DNA from: Eggerthella sinensis
GTDB lineage: Bacteria > Actinomycetota > Coriobacteriia > Coriobacteriales > Eggerthellaceae
DNA: 64,000 nt
Reading direction: 5' to 3'
Assembly (NCBI RefSeq): GCF_003339815.1
Contig: NZ_PPTT01000001.1
Location: 1 to 64,000, forward strand
Made by a program: the position numbers and the translations under genes. The notes under the pieces were generated by a model, which worked only from the letters and a program-made list of their open reading frames with translations, was not told the origin of the DNA and searched no databases. Position 1 is the stretch's first letter, and each line of letters starts with the position of its first letter. Shown here one piece after another: positions 26,222 to 35,233 of the stretch.

Positions 26222-26347
26222 GCGGCGCTCCTTTCGCTGATGGACGGCGGCGCCTCGACGGCACCGCCCGATCCTCTCAGTATAGAGCGCCCGCACGCAC
26301 GGCGGCGCGGTTTTGTGCAAGCGCACCACCAACGGGCGCTCGGCGCG

Positions 26348-26848
26348 TTACGCGGTGGTCGCCGACGGCGCCGCACCCTGCTCGCCGAACAGCACGTCGA
26401 ACAGGTAGCGCGTGATGGTGGCACGCCGCACCACGCCGATGAGCCTGCCGTTCTCGTCGATGACCGGCACCTTCTTGAACTTCTTCTTCGCCAGCACGTC
26501 GGCGATCTCGCCCACCGACTGGTCGGCCGTGGCGCACAGCACCTTCTGCACGGCCAACTCCATGACGTTGCGATGCTTGAGCGCGCGGGCCTTCTCCTCG
26601 AAGGACTCGTTGTCGTACAGCACCATGTTGGCGTACCCGCCGCCGAAGATGGAACGCGTTTTCTGCGCGGCCACCGCCTTCATGATGTCGCCGTCGCTGA
26701 TGAAGCCCACCACGTGGCGCTCCTCGTCGATGACGGCGAGGCCGCTCGTGCCGTACTCGTTGAACAGGGCCACCACCTCGCCGAGGTTCTGATCGTAGCG
26801 GCACGTGTACACGTCGCGTTCCATGATGTCGCCAATTGTGCGGTTCAT
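26348..26848 (-). CDS. Two-CBS-domain protein
   Basis: A 166-aa protein made almost only of two CBS domains: residues 6-60 (ERDVYTCRYDQNLGEVVALF, then GFISDGDIMKAV) and 88-152 (CATADQSVGEIADVLAKKKF, then IGVVRRATITRYLF). CBS pairs bind adenine nucleotides or SAM and regulate partner proteins. There is no enzymatic domain. It overlaps the end of the MFS transporter gene by 4 nt (ATGA), suggesting coupled synthesis; a role in gating or sensing for that transporter is possible but unproven. Confidence 0.8.
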   Translation of the reverse strand: MNRTIGDIMERDVYTCRYDQNLGEVVALFNEYGTSGLAVIDEERHVVGFISDGDIMKAVAAQKTRSIFGGGYANMVLYDNESFEEKARALKHRNVMELAVQKVLCATADQSVGEIADVLAKKKFKKVPVIDENGRLIGVVRRATITRYLFDVLFGEQGAAPSATTA

Positions 26849-28338
26849 CGTCCGGCTCCTTCCTGAGCTTCCTGCATATCGACCGCGTAGGCCGCCGCTT
26901 CCTGAGCGGCGGGCGTCGCCACGGCCTTTTTCTTCGGGTTGCGCACCTTCAAGATAGCGATGATGAGAGCAATCGCCGCCACCGCCGCGGAAATGCCGTA
27001 CGCCACGTCAATGCCCGCAGCCGTGGACGCCACGGGGCCGGCCTCGGCGTTCGCGGAGGTCACCATGGTCATGACGGTGACGATGAGCGCCGTGCTCACC
27101 GCGCCGCCCACCTGGCGCCCCGTGTTGCTGATGGCGTTGCCGTGGGCAATCATGTCGTTCGGCAGCGCGTTGATGCCCCAGGTGGTCACCGGCATGTTCG
27201 CCAGCGTGAGGCCCGAGGATTGGATGACGTAGAACACCACGAGGTACGCCACCACGGTGGTATCGTCGACGAAGGACAGCGCCGCCAACGAGGCGGTGAG
27301 CCCGGTCAGGCCCACGATGGCGATGACGCGCGGCCCGAACTTGTCGAACAGCATGCCGCTCACGGGGCTCAGGAAGATGGTGGCCACGGCGCCCGGTGTC
27401 ATGAGGATGCCGGTTTCAAACGCCGTGAGGCCCAGGACGTTCTGCAGGTAGATGGGCAGGATGACGCTGCCCACGGCCAGCGCCGAGTTCACCACCGTCA
27501 CGATGATGGCGGAGTAGGCGAACGTCGGCGTTTTGAGGGCGCGCAGCTGCAGCAGCGGCTCGTCGATGTGCAGCTGCCGATGGATGAACCACACGAGCGC
27601 CACCACGCCGACGGCGATGGAGCCGATGACCACGGGGCTGTCCCAGCCCATCGTGCTGGCGCTCGAGAACCCGTACAGAAGGCCGCCGAACGCGAACGTG
27701 GACAGGATGATGGACGGCACGTCGAGGTGCGGGCGCTTGAGCGTGCCGACGTTCGTCAGCGCGACGATGCTCACGATAAGCACGATGATGGCCAGGGGAA
27801 TCATCGCCCAGAACATCATGCGCCAGCCCCACGAGTCGATGATGCCGCCCGCCAGCACGGGACCGGCCGCCGGCGCGCAGCTCATGACGATGCCGGCCAT
27901 GCCCATGGCCGTGCCGCGCTTCTCGGGCGGGAAGATGAGCATGGGCACCACGCCCACGAGCGGCAGCTGCACGCCCGCGCCGGCCGCCTGCAGGATACGC
28001 CCGATGATAAGCAGCTCGAACGAGGGCGCGGCCGCGCACAGCGCCGTGCCCACGATGAACGCCACGAGGGACGCGAAGAACAGCTTGCGCGTGGAGAAGC
28101 GGTCGATGAGGAACCCGGTGATGGGCACCATGATGCCGTTGACTAGCATGTAGATGGAAGTCACCCACTGCGCCGTGCCGGCCGAGATGGCGAAGGCGTC
28201 CATGAGCTTCGGCAATGCGGGCGACAGGACGGTCTGGTTGAGGATGGCGAGGAACGCGCCGGCCAGCACGATGCCGATGACGGTGATCTCCTTGCGGGTT
28301 ACCTTGTGCTGCTGGGCCACCAATTGTTGTTCATTCAA
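26845..28338 (-). CDS. 14-TM MFS multidrug exporter (DHA2/EmrB-QacA type)
   Basis: A 497-aa transporter with fourteen predicted helices. Characteristic DHA2 segments include LNQTVLSPALPKLMDAF in helix 1, WVTSIYMLVNGIMVPITGFL in helix 2, and motif C in helix 5 (MAGIVMSCAPAAGPVLAGGI). It probably exports hydrophobic compounds using the proton gradient. The start is TTG 28338, the only in-frame candidate near AAGGAAG (12 nt away); an overlapping ATG is in another frame and hits a stop at once. It heads the transcript that continues into the CBS gene. Confidence 0.85.
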   Translation of the reverse strand: MNEQQLVAQQHKVTRKEITVIGIVLAGAFLAILNQTVLSPALPKLMDAFAISAGTAQWVTSIYMLVNGIMVPITGFLIDRFSTRKLFFASLVAFIVGTALCAAAPSFELLIIGRILQAAGAGVQLPLVGVVPMLIFPPEKRGTAMGMAGIVMSCAPAAGPVLAGGIIDSWGWRMMFWAMIPLAIIVLIVSIVALTNVGTLKRPHLDVPSIILSTFAFGGLLYGFSSASTMGWDSPVVIGSIAVGVVALVWFIHRQLHIDEPLLQLRALKTPTFAYSAIIVTVVNSALAVGSVILPIYLQNVLGLTAFETGILMTPGAVATIFLSPVSGMLFDKFGPRVIAIVGLTGLTASLAALSFVDDTTVVAYLVVFYVIQSSGLTLANMPVTTWGINALPNDMIAHGNAISNTGRQVGGAVSTALIVTVMTMVTSANAEAGPVASTAAGIDVAYGISAAVAAIALIIAILKVRNPKKKAVATPAAQEAAAYAVDMQEAQEGAGR

Positions 28339-28639
28339 GATTGCATCAACTTCCTTATATGAGGGCGTCGAAGACCGTGCGGCGGCTCGGCCGTCGGCGA
28401 CGAAAAAGATATAGTGACAAGGGGAAACGCGGCGAGGACTACACCCTCATGCTCGAAAGCGGGGTGTCAGATGCCGCAAAAAGAAACCGGCGCGCCCGAT
28501 GCCGCGAGAGCTGCCGGGGGCTGGTATACCGTTCATATGTTTGCAGGAGCGATTTCACAGCGGGCAAGTATACCGGAACCGAAAACCCCCGTAGGTTTGG
28601 GAATGTTGCCAGCTCCAAGCGATTTCCACAGTTACGGTA

Positions 28640-28745
28640 AAAGAGGCTTGTTGGGCGCGGGGCTTTTTTTGGGCATGGAGCTTTTTGGGCGCGGGGTTCT
28701 TCGGGCGTGGGGCTTTTTTCTGGTGCGAGCTTTTTTTCTGGCGCG
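28640..28745. repeat. Irregular G-run/T-run repeat tract
   Basis: About six degenerate units of 15-18 bp alternate a G-rich part with a T-run, in the style of GGGCGCGGGGCTTTTTTT. Unlike the clean 15-bp array at 25226, the units vary in length and sequence. The tract lies upstream of the MFS gene and downstream of the ttr-like operon. Confidence 0.6.
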
Positions 28746-28810
28746 GCAGAAGGCTCAGAGACCTGGGCGTCATTGGCCGCGCCGATTGCAGGCCGCGGCC
28801 GGGTTGGATC

Positions 28811-28852
28811 GGCGCGGAGGGAGGTGCTCAGCCGCGCATCTCCCTCCGCGCC
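28811..28852 (-). terminator. Long stem-loop after the ttrA-like gene
   Basis: Arms of 17 bp (28811-28827 and 28836-28852, one G-T wobble) enclose an 8-nt loop. The hairpin starts 30 bp past the stop of the catalytic gene. No T-tract follows on the minus strand, so it may protect the 3' end instead of terminating by itself. Confidence 0.5.
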
Positions 28853-28881
28853 ATAGAAGCGGCGCTCCTGCGCGAAGCGCG

Positions 28882-31800
28882 TCACCTATGTTTCTGCACG
28901 TCAACCCATAGGTCGAATTGGGCGGCTCCGCCGCCGATGGGGTCGCAGATGCCGCCTCCGCCTGCCGCGGCGGTGTCCTCGGGCAGCAGCTCGTTCATGC
29001 AGAAGCCGCGACCGCGACCGCCGGCGTAGCCGGTCTTCTGCTTGCCGGGCTCGTCGCCGTCGAGGATGCCCTCCTCTTCCAGGTAGTCGGGCGCGGGGCC
29101 CACGTCCTCGCCGTCGATGCGCACGGCGCGGGCGGCGTAGCCCTGATGGCCGAACGAGTAGTTCGCTCCCACCACGCCGGGGCGGATACCCTCGGTCACG
29201 CGCACGTGACCGGCCAAAACGCCCTCGGGGCCCACGATGTCCACGGCGTCGCCGTTCGCCAGTCCGCGCGCGGCGGCGTCGGCCGGGGCCATCCACACGA
29301 AGTTCTCGGTGGACAGCTCGCGCAGCCACGACGAGGCGATGGTGCGGTGCGTGCCGTTCGTGCGGGCCTTCCAGTTGATGAAGGCGAGCGGTCGGTCGGC
29401 AGCATGCTCCATCGGCGTGCCGTCGGCGAGCGCCACGGGAGCCGCGTGCGCCATGCCGTCGAAGTTCTCGCCGGTCAGGGCGTTCTTCAGCGAGGCCGTC
29501 TTCGGATCGTAGAACGCGCACATCCCACCGTAACGCGTCTTGATGAGGTCGCCTTCGTAGCCGTCGTCCTTCGCCGGGTCGGCCGAGCCGAAGCGGCCGC
29601 CGCGGTTGAGCACGTACACCACCTTCGGCCACTCCTCCTCGGTGACGGCCGCCTTCCACGCCGCAAGGTCGAACGCGTCGCCGAGCGCCCGCGTGCGGGC
29701 ACGCTCGAACAGGGCCAGCTCGTCATCGTCGGCGTCGGGCACCGGATTCTCGCCGGCGTACGCCACGTTCGCGGCCATCTTCAACCAGTAGTCGTACTCG
29801 GTCGAAAGCGCCGCCGTGCCGCCCGCACCGTCCTTGCCGACCGGCACGGCACTCTCGCCCACGCCCGGCAGCTCAAGGCGCTGCATGAGGTCGAAGTACA
29901 CGTCCTCCACCGAGCGCGGGCCCTCGTAGGCACGGATGGCCGGCTGCCCCAGCTGGATGAGCTGGTACTGCTGGTTCGGGTAGATGGATTCCTGGCTGAA
30001 CCGCTCGAGGTAGGTCTTGTCGGGCAGCACGAAGTCGGCGTAGCGCGAGGTGTCGCCCACCTCCACGTCGAACGACACGAGCAGGTTGATCTTGTCGGGG
30101 TCGCCCAGCACGTCGGCCAGGCGCTGCCCGCCCGGCGTGGAATCCACGAGCGAGTGGCGATGGATGAACAGCGCGCCCAGATGGTCGTACACGTAGCCCG
30201 CGCGCAGCGTGGGGATGATCTCGTGCGACAGGTTGCCCGGCAGCGGGTACCACGGGCGCGACGCGGGATAGCCGTCCTGCTTGAAGTAGCTCGTGTTCTC
30301 GTACTGCGTCTTCTGGCGCGTGATGGGAATACCCCAGCCCGCGTGCGCGTCGGGCACCGTTTGCAGGTCGTAGCGGCCGGTGTACGGCGCGAACTTCGCC
30401 CCAGCGGCCAGGTGCCCGCCCTTCCAGTCGTGGTTGCCGATGAGGAAGTTGAGGTAGCCCACCGCGCGCACGGCGTCGTAGCCGTTCGCATGCATGGCGG
30501 GGCCGCGGTAGCTCATGACGCAGGCGCGCTTGCCGTGGCTCGTGAACTCGCGCGCCACGTCCTCCACCACTGCGGGCTCGATGCCCGCGTCGGCGGCGTA
30601 CTCCTCGAGCGAGCGCTCTTCCACGCGCTCCTTCAACAGCTGGAACACGCTCTTCACCCGCGCCGGCTTGCCCTTGATCTCGATCTCGGTATCCACCAGC
30701 AAGTCGGCCGCACCGTCGACGGCATCGGCGGCCACGAGCTGGCCGTCCACGAACACGAACCGCGCGTCTTCCGCCAGCGCGGCATCGTCGGCGCCGGCCT
30801 CGCCCGCGCGCCCGAGCACCTTCGCCGTGACGATGGGCCGGTTCGGCAGATCCACCGCCACGAGGTGCGCCGCGTCCGACCAGGTGGGCTCGCCCAGCGC
30901 CGCAGCCGCCTTCTTTCCGGGCGCCGCCAGATAACGAGCGTCGTAGCGCTCGTTCGCGAAGATCCACGACATCAGGGCGAAGGCCAGCTCGGCGTCCTTG
31001 CCGGGCATCACGGGCAGCCACCCGTCGGCCTTCGACGCGCTGCGGCCCTGGCGCGGGTCCACCACGTACAGCTTCATGCCGCGCTCGCGCGCCACCGACA
31101 GCCGCGGGGCCAGCCACGACGGCCCCTTGTTCGCCGTCATGGGCTCGGTGCCCCAGATGATGAGGCATTCGCAGTGGTCGATGTCGGCGTACATGCGCTT
31201 GTGGTTCGTGGTGGGGTGCGTGCGCACGTTGCCCATGACGCCGGTCATGCCGCACACGCCGCCGTGGTTGAAGTTGTTCACCGAGCCGAAGCCGTTTTGC
31301 GTGAGGCGGTCGCCGATGAGGAACATGCGGTCGCCGCCCGCCGAGCAGAACAGGTTAGACTTCGGGCCGAGGTCGGGGTGCTTCGTGTCGATGAGCGTGT
31401 CGGCCCATTTCCGGTCGAACTCGTCCTGCCCCATCTCGCCGGACTCCACGAGTGCCACATCGGCCTCCACCTGCTTCTTCGGCGCCCAAGCGTACCACTC
31501 GGCAATGCCCGGCGTGCCGAGCGCGGACGAGCCGTGCACGATCTCGTCGAGGGCCGTGTCCCAGCTCACCGTCTCCCACTCGTCGGAGCCGCGCGCGCCC
31601 ACGCGGCGCAGCGGTTGCGTGATGCGGAAGGTGTCGTGCGCCAGCTGGATGCCCGACTGGCCCTTGAGGCAGATCATGCCGCCGTTCGTAGCGCGGCCCG
31701 CGCGGGCCATGTCGTCGCCGGGCGCAAGCGCGTCCTCCGGGCGCGTCGCGTAGGGCACGGGCGCATAGGGCTGCGAGTTGAGCGGCGAGTACGGGTTGCC

Positions 31801-32130
31801 CGCAATCTTGCGCACGAGCGCCGTGGCGCCCTCGTTGGCGCCCGCGCCGTCGGCCGCATCGGCCACGCGCACCTTGATGGTGCAGTACGTGTTGCAGTTG
31901 TTGCACATGGACAGGATGACGTCGTCGGCCGCGTACGCGCCGGTAGCGCTGCCGCGTCCGTGCGGCTCGTCGGTCATCGGGTTGTCGGTTGCCATGTACG
32001 CCCCCAATCCTCCACCGGCCAGCACCGCGCCCGCAGCCACCGCGCAGCTCGCGCCGATGACGGCGCGGCGCGACGGCGTGCCGAACATGCCGGCACGCTC
32101 CTGCGCTTCGTCCTTACGCTGCGCCTCCAT
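28882..32130 (-). CDS. Large Tat-exported molybdopterin reductase, tetrathionate-reductase-like
   Basis: A 1082-aa Mo-bisPGD enzyme. The Tat signal is PSRRAVIGASCAVAAG (residues 19-34). The [4Fe-4S] ligands are Cys76, Cys79, Cys83 and Cys154 (CNNCNTYC, then MICLKG). Cys293 in NHGGVCGMTGV is the probable Mo ligand, as in TtrA/PsrA/ArrA-type enzymes. VDPRQGRSASKADGWLPVMP is the pterin-binding stretch. Length and gene order (B-C-A) match ttrBCA of Salmonella. No TtrRS sensor pair is nearby. Arsenate reductase or another large-subunit family, including the aromatic dehydroxylases of Eggerthellaceae, cannot be excluded. ATG 32130 follows AGGAGGTG and lies inside the end of the anchor gene. Confidence 0.8.
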   Translation of the reverse strand: MEAQRKDEAQERAGMFGTPSRRAVIGASCAVAAGAVLAGGGLGAYMATDNPMTDEPHGRGSATGAYAADDVILSMCNNCNTYCTIKVRVADAADGAGANEGATALVRKIAGNPYSPLNSQPYAPVPYATRPEDALAPGDDMARAGRATNGGMICLKGQSGIQLAHDTFRITQPLRRVGARGSDEWETVSWDTALDEIVHGSSALGTPGIAEWYAWAPKKQVEADVALVESGEMGQDEFDRKWADTLIDTKHPDLGPKSNLFCSAGGDRMFLIGDRLTQNGFGSVNNFNHGGVCGMTGVMGNVRTHPTTNHKRMYADIDHCECLIIWGTEPMTANKGPSWLAPRLSVARERGMKLYVVDPRQGRSASKADGWLPVMPGKDAELAFALMSWIFANERYDARYLAAPGKKAAAALGEPTWSDAAHLVAVDLPNRPIVTAKVLGRAGEAGADDAALAEDARFVFVDGQLVAADAVDGAADLLVDTEIEIKGKPARVKSVFQLLKERVEERSLEEYAADAGIEPAVVEDVAREFTSHGKRACVMSYRGPAMHANGYDAVRAVGYLNFLIGNHDWKGGHLAAGAKFAPYTGRYDLQTVPDAHAGWGIPITRQKTQYENTSYFKQDGYPASRPWYPLPGNLSHEIIPTLRAGYVYDHLGALFIHRHSLVDSTPGGQRLADVLGDPDKINLLVSFDVEVGDTSRYADFVLPDKTYLERFSQESIYPNQQYQLIQLGQPAIRAYEGPRSVEDVYFDLMQRLELPGVGESAVPVGKDGAGGTAALSTEYDYWLKMAANVAYAGENPVPDADDDELALFERARTRALGDAFDLAAWKAAVTEEEWPKVVYVLNRGGRFGSADPAKDDGYEGDLIKTRYGGMCAFYDPKTASLKNALTGENFDGMAHAAPVALADGTPMEHAADRPLAFINWKARTNGTHRTIASSWLRELSTENFVWMAPADAAARGLANGDAVDIVGPEGVLAGHVRVTEGIRPGVVGANYSFGHQGYAARAVRIDGEDVGPAPDYLEEEGILDGDEPGKQKTGYAGGRGRGFCMNELLPEDTAAAGGGGICDPIGGGAAQFDLWVDVQKHR

Positions 32131-33550
32131 CGCGCACCTCCTTGCCCGTCGAAACCTCATCGCGCGCCGCCGCACCAAACGCCGCGTCCGCATCGGCGTA
32201 CGCGTCCGCGTACGCGCTCTCCAACCGCGCTTCGCCCTCGCTCGCGCCCACGCGCTCGAGCGGCAGCAGGCGCACGGCCAGCCCGTAGCAGCCGACGGCC
32301 AGCCCCAGCACGAACAGGGCCACCATCACCTCTCCCACGCTGGGCACGTACACCGGCGCGGGCATGCCGTCCAGCAGCGGCACGGAGAACCCGGCCACCA
32401 CCAGCACGTACCGCAGCGCGAGGATGCCCGCCATCGCGGAGAGGGCCGCGCCCACGGCCCACGCGCCGCCCGCAGCGCCACCGGCGGCACCGGCAGCAAC
32501 ACCGCTCGCAGCCCGGCGCCCGCGCAGCGCGCCCACCGCCAGCAGCACGGCCGGCAGCACCAGCCCCAGGCCGATCTCGCCCACCCAGAACAGCGGCGCC
32601 AACGACCCCGCCACCATCACCTGCACAGCGGCGGCCACGGCCGGATCGCCCGACAAGAGCGCGGGCGCCACCTGGAAGAACACGCAGAACGCAAGCGCGA
32701 ACAGCGACGCGGCCAGCACGCGGTTCAACCCCACGAGCACGCCCGCCTCGGAACGCGCCCCGCGCAGGCGGGCCAGCAGCCGGAACGCCACGATGAGGAA
32801 CGCGGCCGCCGTCACGATGGCCATGACGTAGAACAGCACCGACGTGATGCCGCCCTCCCACAGCCCGCGCGTCTTCACCGCGGCGAAGAACATGCCCGTG
32901 CCGCCCGGAGGCCCCACGAACGACGTGGCCACGCCCACGCCGGCCAGCACGCGGATGGCCAGGTTCACGTTGCCGCGCCGCCGCAGCGCCGCCGCGCTCG
33001 GCGCGCCAGCGCCAGCGCCCGAACCCGCGGCATCCGCGCCCTCGCGCGCTGTGCGCCTGTCGTTCCACAGCACCAGCGCGAACTGCGCGATGGCCACCGC
33101 CATGAAGAACATATACGCCTTGATCTCCCACGCCAAGGGCGACGACCAGTGGAAGAACAGCAGCGTGCCCAGCGAATGCCGGATGGCGCCCAGGTCGATG
33201 CCAATGAAGATCATCGACACGACAAGCGACACGATGCTCAGTCCCAGCGACAGCCGCGCGATGGGCGCGAAGCGCGGCAGCCTCAGCAGATACACCAAAG
33301 CCGACAGCAGGTACAAGCCGCCCGCCAGCCCGGAGAACCAGATGTACACCACCACCCACAAACCCCAGGGCACGGCGTTCGTGGCCCCGGCCATGCCCAG
33401 CCCGTTGGCCAGGCGGTCGAACATGAAGAACGCGCCCGCCGCCAGCAGCGCGCCCACGATAACGGCCCACCCGACGGTGGCGCGGCGCGAGAACGGCGCG
33501 GGCAGCGCGTACGTGCGCGGCGCGCCCTTCCTCGTTGTGTTAGATGCCAT
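32114..33550 (-). CDS. NrfD/TtrC-like quinol-oxidising membrane subunit
   Basis: A 478-aa polytopic membrane protein with about ten helices, of the NrfD family (WGLWVVVYIWFSGLAGGLYL and GIDLGAIRHSLGTLLFFHW are conserved regions). It would oxidise menaquinol and feed the ferredoxin subunit. It is longer than usual (NrfD is about 320 aa) because of extra helices and Ala/Gly-rich linkers, and the C-terminal tail of about 40 residues is rich in Ala, Asp and Tyr. It overlaps the catalytic gene by 17 nt and starts 15 bp after the ferredoxin gene. Confidence 0.82.
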   Translation of the reverse strand: MASNTTRKGAPRTYALPAPFSRRATVGWAVIVGALLAAGAFFMFDRLANGLGMAGATNAVPWGLWVVVYIWFSGLAGGLYLLSALVYLLRLPRFAPIARLSLGLSIVSLVVSMIFIGIDLGAIRHSLGTLLFFHWSSPLAWEIKAYMFFMAVAIAQFALVLWNDRRTAREGADAAGSGAGAGAPSAAALRRRGNVNLAIRVLAGVGVATSFVGPPGGTGMFFAAVKTRGLWEGGITSVLFYVMAIVTAAAFLIVAFRLLARLRGARSEAGVLVGLNRVLAASLFALAFCVFFQVAPALLSGDPAVAAAVQVMVAGSLAPLFWVGEIGLGLVLPAVLLAVGALRGRRAASGVAAGAAGGAAGGAWAVGAALSAMAGILALRYVLVVAGFSVPLLDGMPAPVYVPSVGEVMVALFVLGLAVGCYGLAVRLLPLERVGASEGEARLESAYADAYADADAAFGAAARDEVSTGKEVRDGGAA

Positions 33551-33565
33551 GGATAGTCACCCCGA

Positions 33566-34213
33566 TCATTTCAGGTAGTAGACGGATGGATTCGTACCTA
33601 GCTCTTCGCGCAGGCGGAACGCCCGCGGCGAGGCGGCCAGCTGCGCCACCTTCGATTCCGGGTCGTTCAAGTCGCCGAAGTACCGCGCGTCGCCGATGCA
33701 CGTCTCGCAGCACGCCGGCGCCTCGCCTTCGGCGATGCGATGCGCGCAGAACGTGCACTTGCGCACCGTGCCGTACGTGCCCGCGTACTTCCCGCGCGCG
33801 CCGCGCTCCACGCCGTACTCGGGCGCCGTCACCTGGTCGGCCGCCTGCATCTCGGCGGCGTACGACGAGCCCTCGTCGGCCGAGCGCGCCCCGTAGGGGC
33901 ACGCGGCGATGCAGTACTTGCACCCGATGCAGCGGTCGGCGTCGATCACCACGATGCCGTCCTCGCCGCGGTACGTGGCGCGCACCGGGCACACCGACAC
34001 GCAGGCGGGGTCTTCGCACTGCATGCACGGGCGCGGCACCGCCTCGATGCGCACGTTGGGATACGTGCCCGTCTCCTGCTCAAGCACCACGTTGTACGTG
34101 ACGCCCGGCGGCGTGCGGTTCTCCGCCTTGCACGCCACGGTGCACGAGTCGCACCCGACGCACTTCGCAAGGTCGATGACCATGCCCCAATGCACAGCAC
34201 GGGAATCTTCCAT
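33566..34213 (-). CDS. TtrB/PsrB-like ferredoxin subunit with four [4Fe-4S] clusters
   Basis: A 215-aa iron-sulfur protein. Cys groups: CVGCDSCTVACKA, CMQCEDPACVSVCP, CIGCKYCIAACPYG and CTFCAHRIAEGEAPACCETC. An insert of about 35 residues (SADEGSSYAAEMQAADQV onward) precedes the fourth group. There is no Tat signal, although Salmonella TtrB has one; here export would depend on the catalytic partner. ATG 34213 follows GAGGTG; a TTG at 34237 is in frame but lacks a ribosome binding site. First gene of the operon. Confidence 0.85.
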   Translation of the reverse strand: MEDSRAVHWGMVIDLAKCVGCDSCTVACKAENRTPPGVTYNVVLEQETGTYPNVRIEAVPRPCMQCEDPACVSVCPVRATYRGEDGIVVIDADRCIGCKYCIAACPYGARSADEGSSYAAEMQAADQVTAPEYGVERGARGKYAGTYGTVRKCTFCAHRIAEGEAPACCETCIGDARYFGDLNDPESKVAQLAASPRAFRLREELGTNPSVYYLK

Positions 34214-34316
34214 ATAGTGCACCTCGATTCGTCTCAATACAGGCGGGCGCCACGCGGAGGGGGTATGCGTGACGCCCTAGGGAGGGGGAACGGCAAGCTC
34301 GAAGGAGGCCGAGCTG

Positions 34317-34351
34317 CCGAAAAGCGTCCCGCCAGGGGGTGGGCGGGACGC
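34317..34351 (-). terminator. Rho-independent terminator of module 1
   Basis: Perfect 10-bp arms (34324-34333 and 34342-34351) with an 8-nt loop. On the minus strand the stem is followed by TTTTCGG. It lies 10 bp beyond the stop of the anchor gene at 34361. Confidence 0.7.
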
Positions 34352-34360
34352 GCGGGCAAG

Positions 34361-35227
34361 CTAGAGGAACAGCACGGGGAGCGCCGCCAAGATGACGAGC
34401 AGGCGCAGGAGGAAGCCGCCCACGAGCACCCCGGCCTCGCCGATGGCGCTGACCACCATGGAGGTCGTCGACGTTTCGACGCGCTTCGCGATGAACACCG
34501 GATAGCCCTCGATGAGGAACGGCGCCACCAAACCCAGCAGCACGATGCCGCCCCAGAACGCCGGCGCATACTGCCCGGCCACGAGCTCCTGCACCGATGC
34601 CGCGCCTTCGAAGCTGCCGGCGCTGACGATGACCAGCATCGTTGCGAGCACCACCATCTCCACGACGGACAGGACGACGTGCGACTTCTTGATGAGCCAC
34701 ATCTGCTCGAAGCGCTCGCGATCGAGGATGAGCCCCACGAGCGACGTGGCCGCAAGGCCCGCCGACAGCGCCGACACCACGAACAGGATGGGCAGGATGG
34801 CGTTGTTCCACAGCGGCACCGCCTTGACGACGCCCAGCAAAAAGCCCGTATAGGCCGCCACGGCGAAGGCGAACACGATGCCGATCCACGTCAACCACTT
34901 CGGCACGCGCTTCTTCAGGATCTCAAGCAGGGCCACCACGAGCGCCACCGGCATGTAGATGCAGATGAAGTACACGCCCAGCGTCATCACCGAACCGGGG
35001 TTCGAGACGAGCCAGAAGAAGCGCAGCGGGTTGTGCAGCCCGGCCTCGGCGTCAAGCATGAGCATGAGCAGGCCGATGCCGATGAAGATGGGAGCGATGA
35101 TGCGGCCGGCAACGCGCATCTTAACGCTCTCAGGGTACTTGGCTTCGACGAACGCGGCCGTCAGGAACGCCCCCGCCGACGCGCCGGCCAAAAACAGGTA
35201 CCATGCGATCATAGGTCCCCAAACCAT
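34361..35227 (-). CDS. NrfD/PsrC-like membrane anchor, module 1
   Basis: A 288-aa membrane protein with eight helices, of the NrfD/PsrC family (WYLFLAGASAGAFLTAAF, then HNPLRFFWLVSNPGSVMTLG). It couples quinol oxidation to the ferredoxin subunit encoded just upstream. About 87% identical by eye to the anchor at 40557, with most changes conservative and in helices. It starts 6 bp after the ferredoxin stop. Confidence 0.88.
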   Translation of the reverse strand: MVWGPMIAWYLFLAGASAGAFLTAAFVEAKYPESVKMRVAGRIIAPIFIGIGLLMLMLDAEAGLHNPLRFFWLVSNPGSVMTLGVYFICIYMPVALVVALLEILKKRVPKWLTWIGIVFAFAVAAYTGFLLGVVKAVPLWNNAILPILFVVSALSAGLAATSLVGLILDRERFEQMWLIKKSHVVLSVVEMVVLATMLVIVSAGSFEGAASVQELVAGQYAPAFWGGIVLLGLVAPFLIEGYPVFIAKRVETSTTSMVVSAIGEAGVLVGGFLLRLLVILAALPVLFL

Positions 35228-35233
35228 GGTTCA

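Larger units (their letters stand above)
28339..28881. other. 543-bp intergenic region without a supportable gene
   Basis: This gap between the MFS gene and the molybdoenzyme operon contains an irregular G/T-rich repeat tract (28640-28745) and a long hairpin (28811-28852). Open frames of 99-165 codons cross it on both strands, but none has a good ribosome binding site or recognisable sequence. It is less GC-rich than the flanking genes in places. Confidence 0.6.

Noticed and set aside
28439-28885. A 148-codon Lys/Pro/Ala-rich frame on the minus strand
   Set aside because: It reads through the degenerate repeat tract, lacks a ribosome binding site and resembles no family I recognise.
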